This document shows positions 23,398 through 35,227 of a DNA stretch of 64,000 nucleotides, piece by piece. The notes beneath the pieces are model-generated. The model had not been told where the DNA came from. It did not search any database and saw nothing but the letters and a program-made list of their open reading frames with translations. The first letter of the stretch is position 1; the number at the start of each line of letters is the position of its first letter. A program made the position numbers and the translations under genes. The DNA comes from Metridium senile (Eukaryota > Cnidaria > Anthozoa > Actiniaria > Metridiidae), in contig OX459105.1 of the NCBI GenBank assembly GCA_949775045.1, forward strand, positions 13,095,398 through 13,159,397, read 5' to 3'.

Positions 23398-24189
23398 ATA
23401 TATAGTTAATTATAAACTTATTTCATTGAAACTTAAATTATTGTAAAAACTTTTATCTTCTCGTGAGTCACAATTATTGTGGCTCTCTTTACTTGTAAAT
23501 ATTTTTTGTGTCTTCTAGTGTGTCACATTTATTGCGACACTCTTTAAGTGTAAATTTTGTGTGTGTCGTTAATTAAAATAAAATAAAATAAAATAAAAAA
23601 AAAAAAAAAAAAAAAAAGAACCTAGATAGCCTAATTTCAAGTTAAGCATCATTTTTATAAGAACCTGTTCAGGCTGACTTGGAAACATCTAGGTTCTTAT
23701 ATGCGGTGTTTTACTGTATCAGGCACATTCAGTGTGGAGGTGGGTATTTGGGGGTCCTCAACGCGGCAAAAAATATTCTGACAGCACCGCATGCATCACA
23801 ATATCTCTCACCAAATACTATGAATACCACAGCTTTAAAATTCACTGCACACAGCAGCTGTGTAAAGCAAACACTGCACACCGAAGGCATTAGACATCAC
23901 CGCAACACCACACTTTGAGAAAATTTTGTTTCACTGCAACCTTGCAAAAAATATTCATCCAGCAACACCGCAATCCCCCATGTCCTCCTAAGTATGAGGA
24001 CCCCTGGCCACATAATCAATATTTAGAACTTTACACATTTAATGATATCGCAAGGACTTGATACATACCTTTGTCCTTCGGTACTGATATAAATTTATTA
24101 ACCAATGGCTCCTTCTCAATAATATAGTCTTAAGTTTATTAAGGAAATGTTATTTGCTGTTTGGATAAAAAAAATATGGTTGGCTAACA

Positions 24190-24368
24190 TTACTATGGTT
24201 TTCGTTTTTCTGTGAAGTCAGACATTCCAACAGCTAGTTGTGAAATATGTCTTTGGCTGCTGCTAATTACTCAGCAACTTTTATGTCTGTTATTGACCGC
24301 AACCACAAAAGTATTTCACAACTAACCGTTGAATGTCTGAATTTGTAGAAAGTCTTTAACTGCAGTAA
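24190..24368. mobile_element. MITE, TTACTGCAG family, copy 2
   Basis: Diverged relative of 17763-17953: TTACTATGGTTTTCG left end, inverse of TTACTGCAGTTAAAG at the right, with CAGACATTCCAACAG and its inverse inside. Confidence 0.65.
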
Positions 24369-25197
24369 TTTATTGTCTTTATGTTAATTAAAGGATACAT
24401 GTTTTATCATCATCATTTGCTTGCTCAAGCTTGTCTGCTTCTTTGCCAAACAGTGACTGTAAATAAAAAGAGTAATAAGTCACATAATTCAGAGGGTTAC
24501 TTAACATACTATGAATTGAAGTATCTGAAAGCAATGGAAGATTCTGCCAAGGAGCTAAAGCAAGGATGACAAATAGATCTTAATCTAACTGAATTCACAA
24601 CTTTACAAAACTTAGTAGTAAGTTTGAAGTTTAACAAACAAAGTTTGATGTGAACTTCCAAAGTAGGGGTGGCTTAAGTTTAAAATTTAATGTTTAAATT
24701 CCGAGACAGAGACTCAGTTGATTTTAAAAATCCGAGACCAAGATTTTCGTTGATCAAAATCGAATAAAAAAATTGAGACTCTGAGATGTAAAAAAGCGAA
24801 TGAAAAATGGGACTCCGAGACTAAGCGTACAAAGGGCGAGATTCCAAGACCTAGCCATTTTTTTCAAGACTTTTAATTTTTGGGGGTACCATTCGCCACC
24901 CCTCAAAGTATGAAACAAAACTTGGAAACTTCTGAATCTGCAGTCGAAAGTTATATGAAACGCACTGCAAGCATTATACCTATGTATATATTATTTGTAA
25001 CAAATGATACAGGAAAGAAAAAATGGCCATACCTTCCACAAAACAGATTTAATGAACAGAAGGATATTGAGTACTCTAACTTCTCGTTTAGGTCCCTTTT
25101 CTCTTAACACTAGCACATCAAGAATCCTAGCACCAACATGCTGGCCTAACTCTGAAAGCCTGTTAGAAAACAACAACAACAAAAACACAGTCATTTA
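24369..25197. other. Intergenic, no gene seen
   Basis: Contains repeated GAGACTCCGAGAC-like blocks (24700-24850), probably a decayed repeat ending near GTACCATTCGCCACCCCTC. No coding exon is supported. Confidence 0.4.
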
Positions 25198-25312
25198 ACA
25201 ATGATTCGCCAAAGGCGAAGTGGTTATCGGGAGAATATTTACAGAGCTGCTAGTCTTCGAGTGGTGAAGTAAATATTCGTCTGATAACCACTTAGCCTGA
25301 GGTGAATAATTC
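25198..25312. mobile_element. Foldback end module, GATTCGCCAAAGGCGAAGTG type
   Basis: On the reverse strand it aligns with 58423-58530: both carry CACCTCAGGC, AATATTTAC, CTCGAAGACT, AACCACTTCGCC and an AATAATTGTT-like edge. Inverted blocks GGTTATC/GATAACC and AATATTTAC/GTAAATATT allow a hairpin. Confidence 0.65.
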
Positions 25313-25835
25313 TTTTAGTATATATACATACTTCACAACCAAACAAAAAAATAAAGAAATTAAAATTCTTGTATAAAATCAAAATTCATTGTGTAATATT
25401 ACAAAGCGTGACAAGACGCACAAGAGAGATAACAAACTAATGAGAGCGCACGTTCTTATGAGGTTGTAAATTGTGTATACCGGTATACTAAAATTCAATA
25501 TTTAAAATTTAGATTGTTTTCTTCTATTTTTATTTCAATTATTATGAGGATTTCTTTATTTATATTTTTTTAATGTTTTATAATGAAATATTTAATGACG
25601 GACAGTATAGCAGTCGAAACATTGTGGTTCAAACTTTTGACATTTGTGAGACAAATGTATAACATACTATTTATTTCATATCCACAGCGAATAAACTTTA
25701 TTATTATATAGCAAAGATATAACGCACAATCTCATTGGTCAATAAGCGGGCCATACTTTTTCCGTACGGACCGGAAAAGCGAGAGCAGCTTATTTATTAT
25801 AATTTTTCCCCCTAAAATTGCTATATAATAAATAT

Positions 25836-25972
25836 CTTATTAACCTCGCTTGCTCGGGCCGTACTGGAAGTTATGGAACCTCTTCCTCCCCCCCCTTTTT
25901 ATAAGACAGTGGAAAAAAACTTGGTCCATAACTTCCCGTACGGCCCTCGCGCTCGGTTAATAAGATATTACA
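25836..25972. mobile_element. Foldback element with GGGCCGTAC arms
   Basis: ATATCTTATTAACCTCGCTT at the left pairs with the inverse of ATATCTTATTAACCGAGCGC at the right. CGTACTGGAAGTTATGGAAC pairs with GTCCATAACTTCCCGTACGG. A related single arm may lie at 25700-25800. Confidence 0.7.
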
Positions 25973-26803
25973 ATTTTATGATAATCATTATAGTTTTTAT
26001 GGTGATAATAATAAATAATAATAATATTTTCAATAATGAAATATGCTCATTTTGATGTAATGATACCAATGATGATGATGAAGGTGATGTGTAATAATAC
26101 AATATGATCAACAATAACTATGATGATGATAATAATAACATCAACAAAGATTATATTTATCATAAAAATCTCATCAGTGTTCCCTCTTTCTATATATTCT
26201 CATTCCTTGCTTCCTGTGTGTCATTTAACTTGCGATATCTTGCATACTATTCTAGACAACGTAAATAATAATTACACAATCATAAATATAATAATCAAAG
26301 CGTTCTTACTTGGTCTGTAGTTCTGGGACTGTATACACTCTGTTTTGGCAGTACTGTATCATTTCCGAAAACAACAGAGCAAAAGTGCTAACATTTATCT
26401 ATAAACAAACCAAAAAGAAACTTCAGTTATCACAATTGGTTATTCAACTACACGACCAAGCCTAAATTACTTCATTTCTGCCTTTGCTAAGCGGTCTGTC
26501 GAGAATATTTGAAGAGCGGCTCCTCACAAATCTTGATTCCATTCGCTCCATTTTGAAAACCTTTCCTTGTATATGCAGCCAGGCCTTTGGATACCACAGG
26601 GAGCCCTATATAGATTGATTTTGTGCTAAAAGTTCGCATTTCCCACGTGGAATTTTCTTTTGTTTTATTAGGCTATTTACTTATTGAATACGCGAAAATA
26701 GTAGATATGGGTTAACATGCGCCTGTTATAGTTTATTTTACCAAATTTAACCAAGTGCTTGGTTGTAAAACAGCTTTTTAAAGTGCTAACCAGAGTTTTC
26801 AAA
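25973..26803. other. AT-rich upstream region of ABITRAM
   Basis: Low-complexity AAT, ATG and ATA runs dominate 25973-26300. The rest has no exon or named repeat. No TATA or CCAAT box stands out next to the ABITRAM start. Confidence 0.4.
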
Positions 26804-29365
26804 ATGGCGGCCATTGAGAATGATGATGAGGAGAGACGGAGTTTCATCGATCGGTATTTCACTCGTGGATACATGACAGGTTAGAAAGTCATTATTAAAC
26901 TTATGTGAATTGCTTGTACCCGAGTAATCTCTTTGAGTGAGTTGATATTTTCTTGGGTGCTCTAGTTGGACAAATTTGAATAATTTGCATGTAAATTTGC
27001 AAGCTATCTTTGATTTATTTACAGACATTAAAGACAAGACTGGCGAAGATCAGTGTGTTTTGCTTCACTCGAACAAGTTAGTTGTAATTGCATTATGATT
27101 ATCATCTTTATCATCATCATTATTTATATCATAATTGTCATCATCATTGTCATTATCATCATCATCATCATCATCTTCATTTACACCACCACCACCACCA
27201 CCATACACCACCACAGTCAGCATTGCTAACGTCATCATCATCATCACCATACACCAGCACAATCATCATTGCTAACATCATCATCATCATCACCACCATG
27301 TGCCACCACCATCATCATTGCTTATGTCATCACCATCATCATCACCATACACCAGCACAATCATCATTGCTAACATCATCACCATCATCATCACCATACA
27401 CCAGCACAATCATCATTGCTAACATCATCACCATCATCATCACCATACACCAGCACAATCATCATTGCTAACATCATCACCATCATCATCACCATACACC
27501 ACCACAATGACCATTGCTAACGTCATCACCATCATCATCACCATACACCAGCACCATCATCATTGCTAACGTCATCACCATCATCATCACCATACACCAC
27601 CACAATGACCATTGCTATTAAATGTCATCACCATCATTATCACCATACACCAGCACAATCATCATTGCTAACATCATCACCATCATCATCCTCACTATAC
27701 ACCACAACATCACCATACACCACCACATTGATCATTGCTAACATCATCACCATCATAGTTTAGTGAACTTGTCAAACTCCAAAATTTTACTTGTATGTAC
27801 AGTATTTGTATCTTGTTGTAATATTTTGTGTATATATCATATAATTTTTGATGTAATTGTATTTGATCATTACACAGACTATGTGTCATCACCATCACCC
27901 CTGAACATCCAATAGTCAAAAATGAATCAGGAGTATCTAAAATCGATTTCCAAGTCACCTCCAAACTGAATCGTCTTGACAGTAAAGCTGTTGGCAAGTC
28001 CAAGAGAGGAGCACAATGGATCATGCCAGATTCTCCACTGTGTGAGGTCACATGTCTAGACGGCAAGAAATATCTTTTGAATTGGTAAGATAATATAATA
28101 CCCTCTAGACTTTATTTTTTAATTCACACATTGAAATGTAAAAAAACCCTGTCCTTCAGGAGCAGTAGAAGGCTCAGAAAATAGTGACAGGAAAAAAGTC
28201 AAGTGTTCACGGTTCGAGTATCCTCACTGTAAAAGGTCTCTATCTTTTTTTAATGATAAACAGTACATTATTATTTACAAATAATGAATACAGTACTCAG
28301 TACTGTAAAAGGTCTCTAGCTATCTTTGAAAGCTCAATGTTTGTCTTTCTTTGATGCAAAGGCCTGGCTTATTTTAAGATGGAGTTGGGAACTGTGAAGT
28401 GGACTATTGAAGCTAATCGGAACACTTTAAAATTATATGGGCTGTAGTCAAATTGTAAATAATAAATCACTCGCAATCAAGGCTGAGGTTGTTAGATTTG
28501 AACCCTGAAAAGGGTTTTTGAGACAACTTTTCCTTTCATTCCACTCTCCCCCACTAACAATGTTGTGAGTTGTGCTGTTAGGGGTGGTTATGGATAGGGG
28601 AGGTATGTCATAGTAGAACTATAATGTAGCAGCACATATATTTGTTTGTACTTATTGTTTTATTTCTTGGTTTCAAGCTGTATGAAAGGGAAGCTTATTG
28701 AAATAAATGATGAACTGATATCAAAACCTGAGCTGCTGAAGGAAAAGGTAACACAAATATACATGTACAATCATTCAATGGCAAAAGTGTTGGTACAAAT
28801 GTGATCATAAAGTAATTTTAGCACTGCCAAATTTTCTATACATAAAACTAGACGCTCTATGAGCATGAAGTCGAGCTAGTCATAAAATCAACACAGGAGG
28901 CTAAATAATTCTACTTTGGGCTTCCTGTGTTCGTTCCCAAAGTATCATGGGGGACTATATATACGTGACATAAAAGATAGATACATACATAGATTGACTA
29001 AAAGGTAAACCTAGAGTCGGGCCCTCTAGCCCGACTAATAAATGAAGTATGGTAGATGAGATAAAATACTAAAATCATGCCAACTACTTTTGACAATAAT
29101 TGTAGCTTGCTCCTGCATTCCTTTCTTCCTCCCATTTTCCCTCTTCTTTCCTCTTTTTTTCCTAATTTCTCTCATTTTCCCCTGACCTGGTCTTTCTTTC
29201 TCATGAATTTGTTCATTTCCCTTTCAGCCAGAAACAGAAGGCTACATTGCAGTTGTTCTTCCCAAGCTGCAAGAAGTAATACCATACTTTGACAAACTTT
29301 TAACTCAACATCAATACCAAGAGGTCTTGGAACAACGAAAACTTCAACATAAATGTAAGTGGTAG
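26804..29365 (+). CDS. ABITRAM: ABITRAM (FAM206A/Simiate) protein
   Basis: Five exons: 26804-26879, 27025-27076, 27878-28084, 28678-28747, 29228-29365, all GT-AG and phase-consistent, encoding 180 residues (human 181). It is recognised by colinear matches to the human protein: FIDRYFTRGYMTD, CVLLHSNKLCVITI, SKLNRLDSKAVGKSKRGAQW, SPLCEVTCLDGKKY, CMKGKLIEIN, ETEGYIAVVLPK. The family is small and conserved. It has been reported as an actin-binding and transcription-modulating nuclear/cytoplasmic protein in mammals; the biochemical role here is inferred. No signal peptide or membrane segment is seen. The last exon contains a good donor (AAAT/GTAAGT at 29354), so a further short exon could replace the final residues KCKW. 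Intron 2 carries a 49-bp minisatellite. Confidence 0.93.
27090..27765. repeat. 49-bp minisatellite in ABITRAM intron 2
   Basis: Tandem units contain ATCATCATTGCTAACATCAT and ACCATACACCAGCACAAT, with a 49-bp period in 27361-27460 and looser edges of CAT/CAC triplets. The strand asymmetry (C without G) is strong. The His-rich and Asp-rich reading frames across it are not genes. Confidence 0.9.
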
Positions 29366-29492
29366 GCTTGTCGAGTAGACCTTTCTTATGAAGCAATAAT
29401 TATCAAACACCAAAATAGTCATAACAAAATACATTCAAAGTTAGTCTTCAAATTAACCTATATATTTTTCTATTTTGAACTAATCTAGGCAA

Positions 29493-29570
29493 TAGGCCTT
29501 TTGCAACAACAGGTCACGTGACCTTGCCCCTTTTAAATCGAGCAGCTGTGTCAAAATGAACAGCTAGCAG
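29493..29570. mobile_element. Single arm of the TAGGCCTTTTGCAACAACAGG element
   Basis: 78 bp match the left arm of the full foldback at 32373-32795: TAGGCCTTTTGC, AACAGGTCACGTGACC and CAGCTGTGTCAAAATGAAC. It is truncated, with no opposite arm. Confidence 0.7.
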
Positions 29571-30445
29571 TGACAGCTGGTTAAACTCTCTTTATATTGT
29601 ATAGATTACTATCTTACTCCAAATGTTTTTATTTAAGTCAGGCAGGCCTTACTTTATTTCTGTGATTTATTATTGAGGGTAAAAAATACAAGACTTGGAC
29701 TTACCTAAAATGCTAAACTTGCAGTCATGTTCCATGTTAGTGTGATCACAGAATATTGTATATCACATAAGGGGCCGACCACTTTTAAACTTTTGAGGGG
29801 GGAGGAGGTGGGTGATTTTGAAAATAAAGGCCGAAAAAAAATTTGTGCGGCACAAATGGAATAAAACAAATAAAAAATTACTGCATTATTGTAAGGGAAG
29901 AAAGAATATAAATGAATATCTTGCAGAGCATTGAGAAGGAAAAAAATATCTTGTCCACCAAGTTGGAAAAAACATTTCTTGCTGATCGCAAATCATCCCC
30001 ACCTCAAAAGTTAAATGGTCGGCCCATAATGAATTTGTTTTAGGATTATTATTCTATTTTTATAGAATATACTTAACTGTTTGTATCAAGAAGTTTTAAC
30101 TATTTCTACAATTTTCATCACCTGGTTTATTTCTATTCTTGTTCAAGGTGAGCCCGAGTGAGATGAGTCTAAACCAAGTTGATTATAATGGCAATGAAGC
30201 TTTTCAAGATGGTAGATGCACTTCATCGAACTGCCCATTGCTTGAATGCAAGATGTCCATCAAATAATTGAAAATGTTTTCACACGGAAAAAATATATTA
30301 AAGACTAAATAGAATAATTTTAACATTCATCTTGCTAAAAAGCTATAATTTCACAGCCGTGTTTATAGAGTCTCATATAAACACGCCTCCAAATCACAAT
30401 ACATGCACTATGTTAAATATTATTTTTATAAATAGAAATATAACA
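29571..30445. other. Intergenic, no gene seen
   Basis: AT-rich. It holds an inverted pair of GGGCCGACCA(C/T)TT...AAAG and its inverse at 29770-30027, probably a decayed foldback. No exons are supported. Confidence 0.4.
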
Positions 30446-30660
30446 AACAGGTTCCCATTTAAATCTGTACTTTCCCATTTAAATCTGTACTTATGCAAAT
30501 TGTGTTGATATGTGCTAAACACACAGATCAACCAATCAGAGTATATTATTTCTGAAGTGAACTTCACTGATTGGTTGATCTGTGTGTTTAGCACACATCA
30601 ACAAAATTTGCATAAGTACAGATTTAAATGGGAAAGTACAGATTTAAATGGGAACCTGTT
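30446..30660. mobile_element. 215-bp foldback MITE, AACAGGTTCCC family, copy B
   Basis: Same length and arm structure as 23183-23397, with a few mismatches. AACA occurs on both sides. Confidence 0.9.
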
Positions 30661-31309
30661 AACATAAAAGGCTGAATACCAACAAACTTACATTTTCTAT
30701 AAACTTAGCTTATATAATATCACTATTAATTTTGCTTTGTTACCTCACTCCGAAGATCCCAGTTGAACTGTCGAAAAATGTTAGTAAAATTAAAAATGTC
30801 ATTTTATATTTGCTGCTTTTACATCTATTCACTTAACTGATCATTATTTAAATTTTAAATGAAAGTAAAGTCTCTCAATGCCAGGGAAGATCAAAAAGTC
30901 TAAAAGCTTTTTCCCATTTCTCGCATTGAAAAATGGTTAATGAGGGCCGCTCTATAAACCCATAATTCATTCTTTAAAGTCCCAAATTTTGTTTTTCTTT
31001 TTTTATAATTGCAATTACATAAAAAATGCTTTATAATTTATCCGCGACAATCATATACTCATACACAATCTTTAAGTACTGTATTACTCTTTTATTCCAT
31101 TGTGTTCTTTCGCCGTCTTCTTTTATTCAAGCACACTAATACACTTTATCTCATATTACATAAAATATAGATAGCCAAATTCAGATGCTTGAAAACTGTT
31201 GTATATTCGACTGCCTCTTCCCATGAGACATTGCAGGTTCTTTTTATATTATGTGGGTAATAAAAAAAAATGTTCACAGGGGAGGGAGAGAGGGGGATTA
31301 TTATCACTA

Positions 31310-31799
31310 CAGTGGTATCTTTATTAGGCAGTTACCCTTGACACTTTCCAAAGTGGCCGCTTAATAGAGATTGGCCACTGAATATAAGGTATAAGAACCA
31401 GGTGATTTCGCGTGCGCACTTCCGCCAAGTATAAGCCAATCAGAAGCATTTCTGTCGCATCGCCAACAATTCCAAGATGACGTCGTTTGAGAGAGTAATT
31501 GTTTCCCGTGTTAACCCTTGATAAATACATCCTTAAAATAACTTTACATTAAAAAGCTCTGTCACTTGTACAATAAAAGTTCACTGCTGCTCTATCAAGG
31601 ATAAAAAAGAAAAAACAAAATGCAAATGCCTGAAAGTAACCGAAATTGTTTTTGGCTCGAGGCGCCATTTTGGAACTATTCGTTTTGACAAACAATCCTT
31701 TGCGCGCTTCGAAGCAAGATCACCTGGAATAGGTATAGATTTGGGACTTTTTATTGTGGCCGCCTAATAGAGGGTGACCGCTTAATAGAGGTACCGCTG
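31310..31799. mobile_element. 490-bp pogo/Tigger-like MITE with TA target
   Basis: Inverted ends CAGTGGTATCTTTATTAGGC and the inverse of CAGCGGTACCTCTATTAAGC, flanked by TA (31308-31309 and 31800-31801), the Tc1/mariner target. GGCCGCTTAATAGAG recurs near both ends. No transposase. Confidence 0.75.
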
Positions 31800-32166
31800 T
31801 ATTTAGTAAAAACAAATGCTATGATAAGTTAAACAAGACAGATGATGACTTTATTTTTTTTGAACAAATCCTTGGATTACTTACAATCTTCATTTACTAT
31901 GTCAAAACATCATGGTATGATGAAGAACAATAATAATTGTACATATTATAATCCCTGTAACATTTATTAATGACTGCAAAATATGAATTTCCAATCAATA
32001 ATTTTAAAAAACATAAAAAAGCATGCAACATAAATAGTGATATTTTATGCTAATGCCATTGTTTATAATTTCTATTGTTTTATTAGCACTACTTCTTACT
32101 AATTAGTTCTGCTTGTTTCACAGTATATTGTTTGCACTCTAATTTACAAAGTTTGTTATATGCTTT

Positions 32167-34196
32167 TTAGGATCTCTTCAGGATTTGGGATGCAAAGTCT
32201 TCGTAATCCATATCAGACATGTCATTTACTTGGAACTCTAATGATAACCCAGAGAAGCATTTCTTGATATCATTTTTGGTAGAGCTTTGAGTCATCTTCT
32301 TTAAAGTTGGACAAGTATCGGAGCACCTGCAGTCAATTATTTAGATCATTAGAGGAACAATCATCATCATATTAGGCCTTTTGCGACAACAGGTTATGTG
32401 ACCCTACCCCTTTTATATTGAACAGCTGTGTCAAAATGAACATCAGAAATGAAAAAGAGCACCTCAACATTAGTAAGAAGCCAAAGTCGAAGCTCATAAT
32501 GTTGGGCATAGGAGAAATGGCATTAAAAATAAAATTCAATGTTTTATAAGGATTTGTATGGAAAATATGCTGTGGTGGGCAAGCTTTGCCCACCAGAGCA
32601 TATTTTCCATACAAATCCTTGTAAAATATTAAACTTTAAATTAAATGCCATTTCCCTCGTGTTACATTTTTATGAGCTGATATTATCCCTTCTTACTAAT
32701 GTTGAGGTGCTCTTTTCATTTCTGATGTTCATTTTGACACAGCTGTTAAATATAAAAGGGGTAGGGTCACGTGATCTGTTGTTGCAAAAGGCCTATTGTA
32801 TTATTGTCATCGTTAGGGAACTTTAGATTTGACAACGAGGTTGAGTATGAGTACAAGTTTTGAAATTGGCCTTCTGTGTGTTGTTGATGATGAATTGTAG
32901 TCCTGTGTATAGATTGAGACCAAATGAATAAAAACAAGAAGTGGAATGTAATTCAATTTACAAGAACCATTCCAGCCTGACATTTACAAAATTTGGGGTC
33001 CTTCAATGTGGGATTTTTAATGTCTCACATCTGAGTCACTGTATTCTATGAGGGATTCAAAATCCAATTGGAATTTCAAATGCTGAGGCACAGCTGAAAT
33101 TTCACGAGGATTTTGAAACCCCCATGGAGTTTCATAGTATGGCACATGGTACAAATATGTTTCTGTGGTTGGTTGCTACCTTACAGCCAAACCTGCTGAA
33201 GCGTTCCTATCGAGGTTGGAAGGCTCGATTTATTTTTCCAACTTGATTTTAAATTTGTTTTGAAATTTGCATAAGTGAATCAAAACTTGTAAATTTCAAA
33301 ATGCAGACTTCAATCGTCAACCGATAATGGTCCCGAAATCACGATCTGTGGTCAATAACTTATACTTTAGTAAGTATTTATAACAATATTTTTGTTAGCA
33401 GCCTAGGTTTAGCAAGTTTCCATTGTCCAAAAAAAAAAATTGAAAGTTATATGTTTTGATTTGAGGCGGTTTTTGAAACTTAGGCTACGTTTACACGATA
33501 CCGGACAAATTTTTGACCGGTCAAAAAAACATCCGCTTAGGGGTTCCGTTCACACGGGACCACGCTAAACAAGCAATAATTTGGACGCCTAACCGATCAA
33601 ATATTCGTCTGAACAGAGCGAAAATATTGATCGGCTCCATGTGTACAGCATGTCCAGGACAATCTTTTGACCGGTCAAAAATTCATCCGGTACCGTGTAA
33701 ACATAGCCTTGCAAGATTTGGTTCATTTATGCAAACTTCAAAACAAATTTAAAATCAAGTTTGGAAGAGTAAATTGAGCCTTCCAGCCTCGATAGGAACG
33801 CTTCAGTAGGTTTGGCTGTAACAATAATTAATGAGTGTTACATGACAGTTCAACCATAAACATTCAAATTTCATAATGACTGAAAATGTCATTCACTCAC
33901 CAATATATGAATGCTAACTTCTTCACATCTCTTCCATCCTTTCCTTCGAAACCAAAATCATAGAGCATGTAGCGAGGTTTATCTAATTCCATTCTGGCTT
34001 TGAGTTCATTAAAAAAGACCTTATCTTGCTCTTTAGTTGATGTTTGTGCCTTCTCTCCCATCATAGTCTCATCAATAACAACTTTTGTGTTGTCGTCTGT
34101 TATCTTGAAGGCAGCATACTTGTGAGATTTCTTAAGATTTATTTCATTATAAAGTGCGCCTACTGAAGAATCAATTGGAATACCTGATGAAGTCAT
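32167..34196 (-). CDS. ADF/cofilin A, actin-depolymerising factor
   Basis: Two coding exons: 34196-33901 (98 codons plus 2 nt) and 32326-32167, giving 151 residues (family usually 140-170). The ATG lies 3 nt inside an exon that follows an acceptor (TTTCAG/ATCATG), so a non-coding first exon is expected upstream. The ADF-homology domain covers nearly the whole chain: HKYAAFKI, VVIDETMMGEKAQTS, DKPRYMLYDFGFEGK, KKLAFIYW, LKKMTQSSTKNDIKK (long actin-binding helix), and a C terminus MDYEDFASQILKRS. Family role: binds ADP-actin, severs filaments and recycles monomers in the cytoplasm. Ser3/Ser4 (MTSSG) could be the LIM-kinase site. A minus-strand AATAAA at 31850-31855 probably ends the transcript. 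Paralogue B is 26 kb away on the same strand. Confidence 0.93.
32373..32795. mobile_element. 423-bp foldback in ADF/cofilin A intron
   Basis: Two arms of about 200 bp, inverted around GGTGGGCAAGCTTTGCCCACC. The outer ends are TAGGCCTTTTGCRACAACAG, with CACGTG/TATGTG just inside. It lies within the intron 32327-33900, so the pre-mRNA would form a very long hairpin. Confidence 0.9.
33181..33821. mobile_element. Foldback element carrying a second, nested MITE
   Basis: Outer inverted ends TTACAGCCAAACCTGCTGAA and the inverse of TTACAGCCAAACCTACTGAA, with arms of about 100 bp. A second element with its own inverted ends (33481-33709) sits inside. It is in the ADF/cofilin A intron. Confidence 0.85.
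33481..33709. mobile_element. Nested MITE, GGCTACGTTTACACGATACCGG ends
   Basis: The left end AGGCTACGTTTACACGATAC is the inverse of the right end, which reads AGGCTATGTTTACACGGTAC. TTTTGACCGGTCAAAAA palindromes lie near both ends. Confidence 0.85.
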
Positions 34197-34559
34197 GATC
34201 TGAAACAAGAAAGATTTATAGTGTTAAGCCTGCATAGCATCCAGCTGAGTTGACCTTCAGAACAAACACAAGGTCAACCAATCAGAGTTGAGGATTCAAC
34301 ATTATATTTTGATTAGCATTTCCCATTATTCTGCCAAGAGAATGTATGAAATACAAGTTCTTCCTTCTTTAAATTAATCGTAAACGCTAGTCAAACACAT
34401 GGTTGGATATTATATTTCAATCAACAAGAAAAGTCTACATTTGTATGCTCTGAAAATGCTCAAAAATTATTGCTAACCAACAATAGTGACCCATAAGTCC
34501 TTTCGGGGAAGGCAATCAACTTAGCTGGATATATACACCCTTTCAGAGAAACTTTGTCA

Positions 34560-34830
34560 TCTGGTCTGATTTAACATTGCCAATTTTTACATATTTGGTT
34601 CTGTCGATTGATAGTTTGTAAACCACATGTGTTGTATTCCTCTTATGACATAATTTTGAGATAATTTATCCAGTAATATTTGGTGGTCGACAGTATCAAA
34701 TGCTTTTGAGAAATTGAGAAAGATTCCACATTTTCTCTTTGTCAATGGATTGTCTTAATTTGTTTGTTAGCTCAAGGACTGTTCAGTTCAGTGGTTTTTC
34801 CTAAAACTGAATTGGTAATTGTTTATAATT
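34560..34830 (-). pseudogene. Non-LTR reverse transcriptase fossil
   Basis: The reverse strand encodes, across stop codons, QFSFRKNH, then FLNFSKAFDTVDHQILLDKL and IRGIQHMWF, matching the F-x-D-F-x-KAFDTVDH core of CR1/Jockey-like reverse transcriptases (the first Asp is Asn here). Several in-frame stops show it is dead. Confidence 0.75.
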
Positions 34831-35227
34831 TTATGAAGGCCAAGGAAAGTAATAAGTTGGCCCTATACACTTCTTTCTAGAAGGAGGATAAGATTGCAAT
34901 TTATTGGTCAATATAATTGGATGGGTTTGATTTGATTTGTATAGGATTTATGCTACTAGATACTTTAAATAGTTCAGGAACTTTACCTTACTAAATTGAG
35001 TTATATAAGTTATAGGTAATTCATGGCCAAGTTATAATTAGAGTTTTCTGATTTACAGGATTTGGCACTAATAGTACCAGATATTAATAAGTTAGCATAC
35101 ATATGCACTAGTGCGTGAGGTTGTATTTCACCAACACATACTACATTTGAGTTTGAGAAATGTCTGCGATTATTTAGAAAGTAAAACAACTACAAGTCCA
35201 TTACTAGCTATAATTTATAATTGAATA

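Larger units (their letters stand above)
22332..23616 (+). mobile_element. 5'-truncated L1/Tx1-like non-LTR retrotransposon with 15-bp target duplication
   Basis: Identical 15-mers AGAACCTAGATAGCC flank it at 22317-22331 and 23617-23631. The 3' end is a run of AAAAT units followed by poly-A (23573-23616). Only the C-terminal part of the reverse transcriptase gene remains. The 3' UTR contains a 215-bp MITE (23183-23397). Confidence 0.9.
22166..23718. mobile_element. MITE (GTAAAACMCCGCATATAAGAACC ends) split by a LINE
   Basis: The left end TATAGTAAAACCCGCATATA at 22166 is the inverse of the right end, TACAGTAAAACACCGCATATA read from 23718. AAGAACCT blocks follow inside both ends. The 1.3-kb LINE at 22332-23616 sits inside, so the MITE is older than the LINE. 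Confidence 0.75.

Noticed and set aside
27065..27763. His-rich and Asp-rich frames on the two strands
   Set aside because: They run through the CAT/CAC minisatellite in ABITRAM intron 2. The splice sites of ABITRAM exons 2 and 3 are clear on either side.
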